From positions 1-64,000 of the forward strand of contig JBBSFB010000013.1 of assembly GCA_038239145.1 (NCBI GenBank): a DNA stretch of 64,000 nucleotides, given 5' to 3'. This stretch comes from PALSA-610 sp038239145. Lineage in GTDB: Bacteria > Actinomycetota > Acidimicrobiia > IMCC26256 > PALSA-610. Below are positions 1 to 7,804 of the stretch, piece after piece (position 1 is the first letter of the stretch; each line of letters starts with the position of its first letter). The notes under the pieces were generated by a model. The model made no database searches, was not told the origin of the DNA, and saw only the letters and a program-made list of their open reading frames with translations. A program made the translations under genes and the position numbers.

Positions 1-143
1 ACGTCTGCACCCGCTGCGCACTCTGCGTCGACCGCTGCCCCACCGGCGTCATCGTCTTGGGCAAAGTCACCGACGCCTGGCGCGACGGCGACCCCAACAC
101 CCGCACCAACCGACACGGCTACGCCTACGGCGTCCGCTTCTGA
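1..143 (+). CDS. 4Fe-4S ferredoxin-type protein, C-terminal end (partial)
   Basis: Only the last 46 codons are present; the gene begins before the window. The visible tail carries a C-x2-C-x2-C-x3-CP motif (CTRCALCVDRCP), the signature of a [4Fe-4S] cluster-binding ferredoxin domain, followed by about 30 residues without cysteine and a TGA at 141-143. The protein probably passes electrons in an oxidoreductase complex or as a domain of a larger flavoprotein. Which one cannot be told from this tail. The pirin gene starts 11 bases downstream on the same strand, so the two may be co-transcribed. Confidence 0.75.
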   Translation, partial: VCTRCALCVDRCPTGVIVLGKVTDAWRDGDPNTRTNRHGYAYGVRF

Positions 144-153
144 GGTCGCGAAC

Positions 154-879
154 ATGTCGACGATCGACGTCCGGCGCGCCAACGATCGGTTCCACACCGA
201 GATCGACTGGCTCGACTCGTGGCACAGCTTCAGCTTCTCGGATCACTACGACCCGAAGAACACGCACCACGGCCTGCTCCGGGTGCTCAACGACGACATC
301 GTCAACGCGGGTGGCGGTTTCGGGACGCATCCGCACCGCGACATGGAGATCGTGACGTGGGTGCTCGAAGGCGCGCTCGAACACCGCGACAGTGAAGGCA
401 ACGCCGGCGTCATCACGCCGGGCGTCGCGCAACGCATGAGCGCGGGAACCGGGATCCGTCACTCCGAGGTCAACGCGAGCAAGGCCGAGCGCGTCCATCT
501 CCTGCAGATGTGGGTGCCGCCCGACGCGTTCGGCGACCCGCCCGGCTACGAGCAGCGCGACGTGGGTGCCGAGATCACGGCGAACTCGCTCTTCCCGCTC
601 GCGTCGGGCGCCGAGCACGTCGACTCTGCAATCCACATCAACCAGGACGACGCGACGCTCTGGATCGGTCAGCTGACGCCGGGCGGCTCGGTCACCGTTC
701 CCGCCGCACCGTTCGTCCACGTGTTCGTGTCACGCGGAACCGTAACGCTCGACGGCGCGGGCGAGCTCGCGACCGGCGACGCAGTGCGCCTCACCGACGC
801 GGGCTCGCGGGCGCTCGCAGGCACGGCGGACGACGCTCAGGTCGTGATCTGGGAGATGCAGAGCGAGCTCTCGACCTAG
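154..879 (+). CDS. Pirin-family bicupin protein
   Basis: A 241-residue protein of normal length for bacterial pirins (YhhW type). The N-terminal cupin shows the metal-binding cluster HPHRDMEIVTWVLEG (about residues 56-70), in which two histidines and a glutamate are expected iron ligands, and the next stretch (MSAGTGIRHSE) supplies the remaining His and Glu. Some family members have quercetin dioxygenase activity and others act as redox-sensing co-regulators, so the role here is open. The start ATG lies 11 bases after the upstream ferredoxin gene with an AGGT-type ribosome binding site. It is convergent with the DNA glycosylase gene, with 26 bases between stop codons. Confidence 0.9.
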   Translation: MSTIDVRRANDRFHTEIDWLDSWHSFSFSDHYDPKNTHHGLLRVLNDDIVNAGGGFGTHPHRDMEIVTWVLEGALEHRDSEGNAGVITPGVAQRMSAGTGIRHSEVNASKAERVHLLQMWVPPDAFGDPPGYEQRDVGAEITANSLFPLASGAEHVDSAIHINQDDATLWIGQLTPGGSVTVPAAPFVHVFVSRGTVTLDGAGELATGDAVRLTDAGSRALAGTADDAQVVIWEMQSELST

Positions 880-905
880 CCCGCCGCGGAGTCGAGTGGC
901 TACGG

Positions 906-1745
906 CTACTTGACGAGGCGGGAGAGCCGGCGGTCCGCCAACACCTTGCCGCCGGTCTGACACGTCGGGCAGTACACGACCTCGTGCGACTCGTACGAGA
1001 CCCGTTTCAGCTCGCTCCCGCACTCGGAGCACGGCAAGCCGAACTTCGCGTGCACGGTGAAGTGCTCGCCCAACTTGTTCGCGGAGAGCCCGCCCGTTCG
1101 CCCGCGCTCGCGTTCGAGGCCTTCGGACAACACCTCTTGGAGCGCGACGAGCATCCGGTCACGCTCGGCCGGCTTCAGCGACTTCAGCGAAGCGTACGGC
1201 GAGAGCTTGGCGCGGTGCAGGATGTCGTCGGCGTATCCACGACCGACACCCGCGACGGTGCGTTGATCGCGCAGGATCGTGTGGATGCGCCGGCCGTCGA
1301 CGGCAGTCCGGAACCACTCCGCGAACTCTTCGCTCGTTGCTTCCGGGCCGAGCTTCTCGACCGGTCCCGCGTCGTCGGGCGCGAGCACCCACCAACCGGC
1401 CTTGCGCTCGGTGCCGAACTCGCGCATCAAGACCGCGCGGTCGTCGGAGAAGCGCCACCGGACGACCGAGCCTTTCGGGCGCGTCTTCTTCGGCGGCTCC
1501 TCGAAATCGAGCCGGCCCGCTTGCGAAAGGTGGAACATGATCCGCAACTCGTTGTCAAAGTGGAGCGTCACGTACTTGGCCCGCCGCGACACACTCACGA
1601 CGACCGCGCCCACGAGGGCCTCCGGCGACGGGTCGAACGTCTTCAGACCGGTGAAACCGAGCGGGTCGTAACCCTCGAACGTCGCGCCGACCAGCCACTC
1701 CGCCACGCGCTCGGAGAGCGCCTGCATCTGCGGGGCTTCAGGCAT
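906..1745 (-). CDS. Fpg/Nei-family DNA glycosylase/AP lyase
   Basis: A 279-residue base-excision repair enzyme. The start was placed at the ATG giving MPEAPQ, because the family uses its N-terminal proline (Pro2) as nucleophile and Glu3 as catalytic residue after Met removal; the longer upstream reading frame would bury these. The conserved SRRAKYVTLHF lysine region lies near residue 59. The C-terminus carries the zinc finger: CSECG followed about 19 residues later by CPTCQ. It differs from canonical Fpg (MPELPE) and Nei (MPEGPE), so the damaged base it prefers, oxidised purine or pyrimidine, is uncertain. It lies 20 bases downstream of the SnoaL-like gene on the same strand. Confidence 0.92.
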   Translation of the reverse strand: MPEAPQMQALSERVAEWLVGATFEGYDPLGFTGLKTFDPSPEALVGAVVVSVSRRAKYVTLHFDNELRIMFHLSQAGRLDFEEPPKKTRPKGSVVRWRFSDDRAVLMREFGTERKAGWWVLAPDDAGPVEKLGPEATSEEFAEWFRTAVDGRRIHTILRDQRTVAGVGRGYADDILHRAKLSPYASLKSLKPAERDRMLVALQEVLSEGLERERGRTGGLSANKLGEHFTVHAKFGLPCSECGSELKRVSYESHEVVYCPTCQTGGKVLADRRLSRLVK

Positions 1746-1765
1746 CGAACATTCTCGCGCGCGCT

Positions 1766-2302
1766 CTACGCGCCCGTGTTCGCGCCCGGTGACTCGGCGT
1801 ACGACGCCGCGCCCCGTGTCCATTCCGGGCCGTTGCCCCAGTCGCGCCGCGTCCGCTTGTGCCGGAAGTCGGGGTCGAACTTCTTGCACTGGTCGACATA
1901 TTCCTTGAACGTTGCGCCGCCCTCGGTCAGCGACCAGAAGTCCTCCTCCAAGGAGAACTGCCCGTTGCCCGCGAACTGCAACACGGTCATGCCCGGGAAG
2001 TCGATCGGGGGGGCGCCGGGCTCGGGATTATCGCGACGGTTCTGCATGTAGACGACGACGCGACCGTCATCGCCGATCATGTGCCATTCGTACGCGGTGT
2101 AGATCTCGCCGTAGTCGGCCATGGTCGGTTTGATCCACGCCCGCACCGTCTCCCGGCCCTGCTTGTTCCCGAGGATGTGCTCGACGTACGTGACGTCCTC
2201 GGTGAAGCACGTGTCGCACCACACGTCCCAGTCCTCGTTGACCGCGCCGAGCTGCCAGTAGGTACGGAACGCGGACTCGACTTCGTCACGGGCGAACGGC
2301 AT
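1766..2302 (-). CDS. SnoaL-like / NTF2-fold protein
   Basis: A 178-residue soluble protein. It has the feel of the SnoaL/NTF2-like cone-shaped alpha+beta barrel: an early YWQLGAVNEDWD segment, a TCFTEDVTYVEH segment and later WIKPTMADYGEIYTAYEWHMI, the usual acidic and aromatic pocket lining. Such proteins act as polyketide cyclases, small hydrolases or isomerases, or as binding proteins, and no substrate can be assigned here. The start ATG (MPFARDEV) was preferred because the reading frame further upstream only mirrors the neighbouring dehydrogenase. It follows that dehydrogenase by 32 bases on the same strand. Confidence 0.8.
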   Translation of the reverse strand: MPFARDEVESAFRTYWQLGAVNEDWDVWCDTCFTEDVTYVEHILGNKQGRETVRAWIKPTMADYGEIYTAYEWHMIGDDGRVVVYMQNRRDNPEPGAPPIDFPGMTVLQFAGNGQFSLEEDFWSLTEGGATFKEYVDQCKKFDPDFRHKRTRRDWGNGPEWTRGAASYAESPGANTGA

Positions 2303-2334
2303 ACGCCAACGGTAGGCGCGCCGGGCGCGGTTTG

Positions 2335-3108
2335 TCAGAGGCTCGACAGCCCACCGTCGACGGCCAGGACCTGGCCCGTGATGTAGCTCGCGTCGTCGCT
2401 CAACAAGAACACGACCGGTGCCGCGACCTCCCAGGCCGAGGCCTGGCGACCGAGCGGCACCGGCGCCTTCCCCCGACTCGGGCGGCCCTCGGTCGCGCGG
2501 CGCCCCAGCGGCGTGTCGATCAGTCCCGGCGCGATCACGTTGCAACGGATCCCGCGCCGCGCACCTTCGAACGCGACGTGACGGCTGAGGCCCGCGAGGG
2601 CGGCCTTCGTGGTGTCGTACGCGGGGATCCGGGTCCCCGGCTTCAATCCCGCGACTGACGAGATCAACACGATCGCCCCACCGTCGGCCATGACCGGGAG
2701 CGCGGCCCGGCACAAGAGGAAGTGCGCGCGCACGTTGACCGCGTGCACCGCGTCCCACTGCTCGGCCGATGTTCCCTCGAGCCCGCGCCCGAGCCCGATG
2801 CCGACGTTGCACACGAGCCCGTCGATCCCGCCCAGACGCGCCACCGCTTCGGCGACGACGCGCACGCACGCCGCCTCGTCGGTCACGTCACCGACGAGCA
2901 CCTCGGCCCGCCCACCCTCGGCCGCGACCAGCCGGGCGGTCTCGGTCGCGGCTGCCTCGTGACGGTCGGCGCACGCGACGGCCGCGCCTTCCCGCGCCGC
3001 GAGCACCGAGATCGCGCGGCCGTTGCCGACGGGGGCTTCGGGATCGTCGGAGCGCTGCGTTCCCGCGCCGACCACGAGGACCCGGCGACCCGGGAGCCGA
3101 TCGGTCAT
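2335..3108 (-). CDS. Short-chain dehydrogenase/reductase with expanded glycine motif
   Basis: A 257-residue classical-size SDR. The catalytic serine lies in LISSVAG, the YxxxK pair in YDTTK, and the C-terminal ITGQVLAVDGG is a family hallmark. The cofactor loop is unusual: instead of TGxxxGIG it reads VVGAG, then 11 residues, then GNGRA, so the dinucleotide-binding loop is enlarged by roughly eight residues. This suggests altered cofactor contacts, possibly a tightly bound nicotinamide. The substrate is unknown. It is followed on the same strand by the SnoaL-like gene and is divergent from the flavin-binding protein gene at 3175. Confidence 0.88.
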   Translation of the reverse strand: MTDRLPGRRVLVVGAGTQRSDDPEAPVGNGRAISVLAAREGAAVACADRHEAAATETARLVAAEGGRAEVLVGDVTDEAACVRVVAEAVARLGGIDGLVCNVGIGLGRGLEGTSAEQWDAVHAVNVRAHFLLCRAALPVMADGGAIVLISSVAGLKPGTRIPAYDTTKAALAGLSRHVAFEGARRGIRCNVIAPGLIDTPLGRRATEGRPSRGKAPVPLGRQASAWEVAAPVVFLLSDDASYITGQVLAVDGGLSSL

Positions 3109-3174
3109 CGGTCGGCAATCGCCGCTCGCGGCGCCCGGCGCGTCTGCACGGGCCGGAGTGTACGTTCTCGCGCC

Positions 3175-3654
3175 ATGTCCTCCCTCGAGCACGTCGCGCC
3201 CGCGTTCGTCGACATGGCCCACCGGATCGTGTGGTGCTCGGTGGCGACCGTCGATCACCAAGGCCGTCCCCGTTCCCGGATCCTGCACCCGCTCTGGGAG
3301 TGGGACGGCGACGAGCTCGTCGGCTGGATCGCGACCGGACCCACGCCGACGAAGCGTTCCCATCTGCAGCACAGCCCGTACATCTCGTGCAGCTACTGGA
3401 CCGACAGTCACGACACGTGCATCGCCGAATGTCGCGTGGTCTGGCACTTCGACGACGAGACCCGCACCACGGTGTGGGACAAGTTCGTGCACGCGCCACC
3501 GCCGGTCGGTTACGACCCGTCGATCGTTCCCGCGTGGGACGTCCCCACCGCCGACTCGTTCGCAGTGCTCCGGCTCGAGCCGTGGCGCCTGCGCGTCTTT
3601 CCCGGCACCGCACTGTTGGCCGGCATCGGCGACATCCTCGTCTGGCAGTCCTGA
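3175..3654 (+). CDS. Pyridoxamine 5'-phosphate oxidase-fold flavin/F420-binding protein
   Basis: A 159-residue split-barrel protein. The order of elements fits the PNPOx-like family: MAHRIVWCSVATVDHQGRPRSRI (strand 1-2 hairpin), a LHPLWEWDGDELVGWIATG strand, and a TKRSHLQHSPYISCSYW helix-strand unit. These are the places that contact FMN, F420 or heme in relatives. The typical bacterial role is reduction or binding of flavin-like cofactors, and F420 use is common in actinobacteria, but the ligand is not readable here. The ATG is 66 bases from the divergent SDR start. The gene ends just before a large inverted repeat shared with a convergent kinase gene. Confidence 0.8.
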   Translation: MSSLEHVAPAFVDMAHRIVWCSVATVDHQGRPRSRILHPLWEWDGDELVGWIATGPTPTKRSHLQHSPYISCSYWTDSHDTCIAECRVVWHFDDETRTTVWDKFVHAPPPVGYDPSIVPAWDVPTADSFAVLRLEPWRLRVFPGTALLAGIGDILVWQS

Positions 3655-3668
3655 CCAGCCACACAACA

Positions 3669-3737
3669 AAAACCACGCAACAGTTGTGCGAGAAATCCGC
3701 TCCCAGTGCGGAAAAGTCGCACAACTGTCGGTGGGTT
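3669..3737. terminator. Bidirectional terminator / large nested inverted repeat
   Basis: Between convergent genes lies a perfect 12-bp inverted repeat (ACAGTTGTGCGA at 3680-3691, its complement at 3717-3728). The 25-base loop contains a second stem (TCCGC/GCGGA at 3696-3700 and 3707-3711). AAAACCAC on the left and GTGGGTTTT on the right form an outer pairing and give T-rich ends for both strands. This is the layout of a two-way transcription terminator. Confidence 0.75.
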
Positions 3738-3742
3738 TTGGG

Positions 3743-5335
3743 TCAGGCGCGCTTGCGTTTCTCTTCGAGTCGCTTGCGTACTGTCTCGCGGCGCTCCTGG
3801 ACCTCGCGGTAGGTCAGCGACTCGACACCGGGCACACCCATCGCGGCTTTGATCGCGTCCATGTCGAACTGATTTGCCGCTTCGGGATCGAGCCCGAGCT
3901 CGGCCGCGAGGCGGGCGCCGTGACGCATCGCGATCTCGGTGTGCACCTGCTGGATCTCGGCGAGAATGTCGAGGTCGGGTGCGAGACGCGCGATCGCGCC
4001 GTCGAGGAACATCATGTTCTTCACGAACAACATGAGCTCTTTCGGCGCGTGGGCGCCGTACGCGAGCAGCTTCTTGGTGAGGTCCTGGAGCTCGTGGATG
4101 AGCTCGTCGGCCGACAGCTGAGTCGGGTCGATGGTGCGGTCGAGCCCGAGGTCGCGGAACACCGCTTCGAGGTCGGTGTCGGGCGGGAACGCGCCGAGGT
4201 CGCGCAGCGCGCGGAGCTGCGACATGGTGTCGCCGCTCGTCGCGCCGACCAACAGCATGAGGAAGGCCATGCGCTTCGCCTCGTCGAGGCGCCCGGTGAT
4301 CCCGAAGTCCATCAACACCGTGCGACCGTCCGGCCGCACCATGAGGTTCCCGCCGTGCAGATCGCCGTGGAAGACGCCGTAGAGCATGGCGCCCTCCATG
4401 AACGAGACCAGGCCTGCGTGTAGCACCGCTTCGGTGTCGACGCCGGCCGCGTGCATCGCCTGGACGTCGTCCCACGGAATCCCGTCGAGGCGCTCCATCA
4501 CGAGCACGCGGCGCGTGACCAAGGTGGGGTGCGGGCGCGGAACGATCGTCGCCCGCTGTTCGGTCTCTGCGAGCACCAGCGCGACGTCGAGCATGTTCTG
4601 GGCTTCGAGGCGGAAATCGAGCTCCTCGACGATCGTCTCCGCGAAGAGCTCGATGAGCGCGGGAGGATTGGCGAGCGCGGCAACCGGGATTCGGCCGATG
4701 AGGTGCGGGGCCAGCCACGACATCGCTTCGATGTCTTCTCGCACGAGCCGCGCAATCTGCGGCCGCTGCACTTTCACCACGACGTCTTCGCCCGTCCGCA
4801 GCCGAGCCGCATGCACCTGCGCGATCGAGGCGGCCGCGAGCGGAGTGCGCTCGAACGACGCGAAGACGTCGTCGAGGGAACGCCCGAGCTCGAGCTCGAC
4901 GACCCGGCGCACCTCGGGGAACGGCTCCGGCGGCACCCGGTCGCGCAGAAGCTTGAACTCCGTCACCAACTCTTCGGGAAAGAGGCCTTCGCCCCCCGAG
5001 ACGATCTGACCGAGCTTGATGTAGGTGGGGCCGAGGTGGCCAAACGCGATACGCAGCCGGCGCGAGAGATCGGCCCGCGAATAGGGCGGGCCCTTACGCC
5101 TTGCCCCGATGGCCCAGAGGCCGAGCGCGCTGCCCACCCGCGAGACCACCAGCAACAGGCGCCCGAGCGGTGGGAGCCGGCCCGTCTCCATCCAGCGCGG
5201 GTATTCGGCCCGGGCCTGGGTCCGCAGCCGGTCGACGTCGGCGCGCCACGTCATCGCGTCGGGGTCGACCACCCAGGGGCCGTGGTCGGTGAACGACCCG
5301 ATCGCGAGGTCGGGAGAGAGCGGGCCATCGACCAT
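3743..5335 (-). CDS. ABC1/UbiB-family atypical protein kinase-like ATPase
   Basis: A 530-residue member of the ABC1/ADCK/UbiB family. Visible motifs in order: YIKLGQ (the family KxGQ motif, about residue 105), AAASIAQVHAA (Ala-rich nucleotide loop), the lysine in VVVKVQRP, HGDLHGGN (catalytic loop, about residue 322) and LMDFGITG (the DFG motif). In other organisms relatives support ubiquinone or lipid metabolism as ATPases. Actinobacteria here would use menaquinone, so the partner is unknown. The C-terminus is a basic, probably helical tail (EKRKRA). It lies downstream of a strong terminator, so it probably has its own promoter. Confidence 0.92.
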   Translation of the reverse strand: MVDGPLSPDLAIGSFTDHGPWVVDPDAMTWRADVDRLRTQARAEYPRWMETGRLPPLGRLLLVVSRVGSALGLWAIGARRKGPPYSRADLSRRLRIAFGHLGPTYIKLGQIVSGGEGLFPEELVTEFKLLRDRVPPEPFPEVRRVVELELGRSLDDVFASFERTPLAAASIAQVHAARLRTGEDVVVKVQRPQIARLVREDIEAMSWLAPHLIGRIPVAALANPPALIELFAETIVEELDFRLEAQNMLDVALVLAETEQRATIVPRPHPTLVTRRVLVMERLDGIPWDDVQAMHAAGVDTEAVLHAGLVSFMEGAMLYGVFHGDLHGGNLMVRPDGRTVLMDFGITGRLDEAKRMAFLMLLVGATSGDTMSQLRALRDLGAFPPDTDLEAVFRDLGLDRTIDPTQLSADELIHELQDLTKKLLAYGAHAPKELMLFVKNMMFLDGAIARLAPDLDILAEIQQVHTEIAMRHGARLAAELGLDPEAANQFDMDAIKAAMGVPGVESLTYREVQERRETVRKRLEEKRKRA

Positions 5336-5348
5336 TCCGGGAACGATA

Positions 5349-5384
5349 GGGGCGCCGGGGGGTCGGACCCTCTCCCGGCGCCCC
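5349..5384 (-). terminator. Intrinsic terminator downstream of the lytic protein gene
   Basis: A perfect 11-bp inverted repeat: GGGGCGCCGGG at 5349-5359 and CCCGGCGCCCC at 5374-5384, with a 14-base loop. On the minus strand it follows the stop of the gene at 5420-6733 and precedes the ABC1 kinase start at 5335, so it should separate the two transcripts. Confidence 0.65.
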
Positions 5385-5419
5385 GTTTCAATTTCGACCG
5401 GCGCCCGCGGCGCGGCCGA

Positions 5420-6733
5420 CTAGCTGAGGCCGTGACAGCGCCCGCCCCACGGTCCGTACCCGGCGTGCTGGAACAAAAAGAGCGCGATCTCGTCCTGGTC
5501 GGCCGGCGCGACCGTGGCCGGGTCGACACCGACCAGATCGGCGCGACCCGCGGCCCGGGCCACGTTGTTCCACGTCGAGCGGAGGAACTGGTATGCGCCG
5601 CGGTAGACGCCGTCGGGGCTGACGGCGCGGTATCCGCCGGCCGTGTCCGACTCGTGTGCACGGGTGCACCGCAGGAACGCGTCGTCTGACGCGGACGCCT
5701 GAACCGCGACCGATGCCGGCGCGACGAAGCTCGTGACGAGCCAGTCGCCGCCGCCGGGACGGGTCTCGAGCGCGACCACCGGGTGCTGGCCCGACAGGAG
5801 GTCGGGCGCAGGGACGACCGACGGGGCGCCGCCGAACCCAAAGACGCTGCCGTCGGTGCTGGCGACCTGGTAGCCCCGGCCGTTCCGCGGGATCGCGATG
5901 CCGGTGGCGAGGTGCTTGCCGTCGATGATGGCGCCGTCGAAGTGCGCGTCGCCGAAGGCGAACACACCGCCGTCGGCGCCCAGGAGGTAATAGCCGTAAC
6001 CCGATGCGGTCGGCGCCATCGCCGTGAGCGGGGCGTGGTGCACGATCGAGGTCGCCGCGCCCTCGAAGGCCGCGTCGCCGAAAGCGAACACGCCACCGTC
6101 GGAGCCGAGGAGCCAGTAGCCGTCACCCGAGGGAGTCGAGGTGATCGCCACGATCGTCGAACCGACGTGCTCCATCGACCCGTGGAAGGCGGCGTCGCCG
6201 AACGCGAAGACGCCACCGTCGGAGCCCACCAGCCAGTAGCCGAGCCCGGAAGGCGTCGCCGCGATGCCGACGATGGGCGCCGCCAGATGGCGGTTGGCGA
6301 TCGCTCCGTCGAACTCGGCGTCGCCGAAGGTGAACACGCCGCCGTCACCGGCTGCGACCCAGTAACCGTTGCCGCTCTTGGTCGCGGCGGCATCGACGAG
6401 GCCTTCGTTGAGACGCATCCCCGATGCGGGACCGAACGACGGGGCGCCGCCGATGGCGCGCACCGTGTTCGCCTGCGGGTCGTACGGCGCGCCCGGGGCG
6501 GCGCTCGCGCTCGAGAGCACGGCGCCGCCGGCGAAGAGCACCCCGACCGTGACGGCGATGAGGCCGACCGACGAGGCCGTGGCGCGCCGCGTGTCGCGGC
6601 GGACAACGGTGAGCCGGGCGAGAAGGGCCCGTCCGATGCGGCCGCGCGCGTGCGCAGCGGACGGCATCGAGTCGGTATGCAACTGATCGAGCTCGAGGGA
6701 AGTTCCCTCTTGCCCGTGCGGCCTCCAGGCCAT
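5420..6733 (-). CDS. Membrane-anchored transglycosylase-like protein with GYW-DGGVFAFGDA repeats
   Basis: A 437-residue exported protein. The ATG at 6733 was chosen because AAGGAGGA lies 4 bases upstream. A basic N-terminus leads into one hydrophobic segment (about residues 54-77, ending ASA), a signal or anchor. Then come five imperfect repeats of the form GYW..(G/S)DGGVF.FGDA..(D/H)G, a beta-propeller-like stalk common in Acidimicrobiia surface proteins. The last 90 residues are a transglycosylase/resuscitation-factor-like domain (FLRCTRAHES, YRGAYQFLRSTW) in which Glu of AHES is the expected catalytic acid. Probable role: peptidoglycan remodelling at growth or division. A 7-bp hairpin sits just before the ribosome binding site. 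Confidence 0.85.
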   Translation of the reverse strand: MAWRPHGQEGTSLELDQLHTDSMPSAAHARGRIGRALLARLTVVRRDTRRATASSVGLIAVTVGVLFAGGAVLSSASAAPGAPYDPQANTVRAIGGAPSFGPASGMRLNEGLVDAAATKSGNGYWVAAGDGGVFTFGDAEFDGAIANRHLAAPIVGIAATPSGLGYWLVGSDGGVFAFGDAAFHGSMEHVGSTIVAITSTPSGDGYWLLGSDGGVFAFGDAAFEGAATSIVHHAPLTAMAPTASGYGYYLLGADGGVFAFGDAHFDGAIIDGKHLATGIAIPRNGRGYQVASTDGSVFGFGGAPSVVPAPDLLSGQHPVVALETRPGGGDWLVTSFVAPASVAVQASASDDAFLRCTRAHESDTAGGYRAVSPDGVYRGAYQFLRSTWNNVARAAGRADLVGVDPATVAPADQDEIALFLFQHAGYGPWGGRCHGLS

Positions 6734-7065
6734 GGGTCCTCCTTGGGACGCGCGCCGCCAGGGCGCGCATCGTTCGGTGTCGTGCCGAGCCCTACGCCTC
6801 GGCGAACAGCGCGGGACCGTAGGACGACGAGACGACCCCAAAAGAACCAGAGGCCCGCGGGACTGCCTCGCGTAGTCCATAAGGACCATGTGGAAAACCC
6901 GAAAGTTCCGGCGCCCGACCCGGTCGTCGGCGGACTGATCGTCCGCCGCTAGTGCGGGCGCGTCATTTTCGGCCGGACCGCCAGTCGGAGCGGACAAATA
7001 CGTACGTAATGAACACCACAGTCAGTGAGTAGACATCCACGCGCGTCGCGGCCCGATGGTCGACA
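6734..7065. other. Intergenic leader region between divergent genes
   Basis: No gene is supported here. On the minus strand it is the leader of the lytic protein gene: AAGGAGGA at 6737-6744 and, immediately upstream, a hairpin of 7 bp (GCGCGCC/GGCGCGC, 6750-6768, loop of 5). The hairpin position suggests an effect on translation. I looked for a c-di-AMP riboswitch, which often precedes such genes, and did not find its consensus. On the plus strand it holds the promoter region of the 7066 gene. Confidence 0.5.
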
Positions 7066-7371
7066 ATGCACCTGATGACAAGGCTGCACACCGGCGAATC
7101 CACGATCGGGCCGCTCGCGTTCGACGGCCGGACGATCACACTCGTCGCGCGAACTACGGCAATTCACGTCGGCGACGACTCTCGCGGTGCGCTCCACGTC
7201 CGATCGCGCCCGCGCCTCGTCGAAGTTCTCGACGAGGATGGTCGTCGTCACGTCGTGCCGGTGCGCGACGTGCAGCGCGCGCTCATGGTCGGGATAACGA
7301 TCGTGACCATCGCAGGCACGTCGCTGGTGCGCGCGGCGCGTCGGCACGCGAGTCGCCGGACCGACACGTAA
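7066..7371 (+). CDS. Small protein with C-terminal membrane segment, unknown function
   Basis: A 101-residue protein I do not recognise. A beta-rich N-terminal part (about residues 1-70, TIGPLAFDGRTITLVART, then several Arg/Val strands) precedes a short hydrophobic stretch (ALMVGITIVTIAGTSLV) and a basic tail (RAARRHASRR), which would be a tail anchor with the charged end in the cytoplasm. ATG codons at 7066 and 7075 are both possible starts. It lies 43 bases before the GerW-like gene on the same strand, and both end in a hydrophobic segment plus basic tail, so they may form a membrane-associated pair. Confidence 0.6.
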   Translation: MHLMTRLHTGESTIGPLAFDGRTITLVARTTAIHVGDDSRGALHVRSRPRLVEVLDEDGRRHVVPVRDVQRALMVGITIVTIAGTSLVRAARRHASRRTDT

Positions 7372-7414
7372 ACCCGAGTTGGGTGAGCCAAACCGGGGAA
7401 AAAGGAGAAACGAC

Positions 7415-7786
7415 ATGAGCGAGCCCGAGCTGAGTGCGAACGTCGGCACGCATGCCGACGAGGAACGCATCCGCGCCACGATGAGCACCGGCCTCGACCG
7501 GCTGATGAACGTGTCGGCCGATCGCGTCTACGCGGAGCCGGTCCGCGTCGGCGAGCGCGTCGTCATCCCCGCCGCGAGCGTCGAGTTCTCCGGCGGTTTC
7601 GGGTTTGGCGGCGATAACCAGTCGAACGGCGGGGGCGGGGGCGGCGGGTACCAGGCGGGCCGACCGGTCGCGATCGTCGAGGTCGGACCGGACGGAGTCC
7701 GGGTCAAGCCGGTCATCGATTTCACGCGCGTCGGCCTGACGGTCGTCGCCGCCGCCCTCACCGTGTGGCGAGCGACCCGCAAGTAG
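7415..7786 (+). CDS. GerW/YtfJ-family protein
   Basis: A 123-residue protein matching the GerW (YtfJ) sporulation-protein family, which is widespread in non-sporulating actinobacteria: a start region with LDRLMNVSADRVYAEPVRVGERVVIPAASVEFSGGFGFGG, a poly-glycine linker, and VAIVEVGPDGVRVKPVIDF. The C-terminus (VGLTVVAAALTVWRATRK) is hydrophobic with a basic end. The ATG at 7415 has AAGGAGAAA six bases upstream. Its biochemical role is not established. It is convergent with the M20 peptidase gene, 18 bases away. Confidence 0.85.
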   Translation: MSEPELSANVGTHADEERIRATMSTGLDRLMNVSADRVYAEPVRVGERVVIPAASVEFSGGFGFGGDNQSNGGGGGGGYQAGRPVAIVEVGPDGVRVKPVIDFTRVGLTVVAAALTVWRATRK

Positions 7787-7804
7787 CAAGTACTGCGGCG
7801 CGAG

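Noticed and set aside
6734..6960. c-di-AMP (ydaO) riboswitch before the transglycosylase-like gene
   Set aside because: Such genes often have one in actinobacteria, but the conserved blocks of that aptamer are not present on the minus strand; only a simple hairpin next to the ribosome site is seen.
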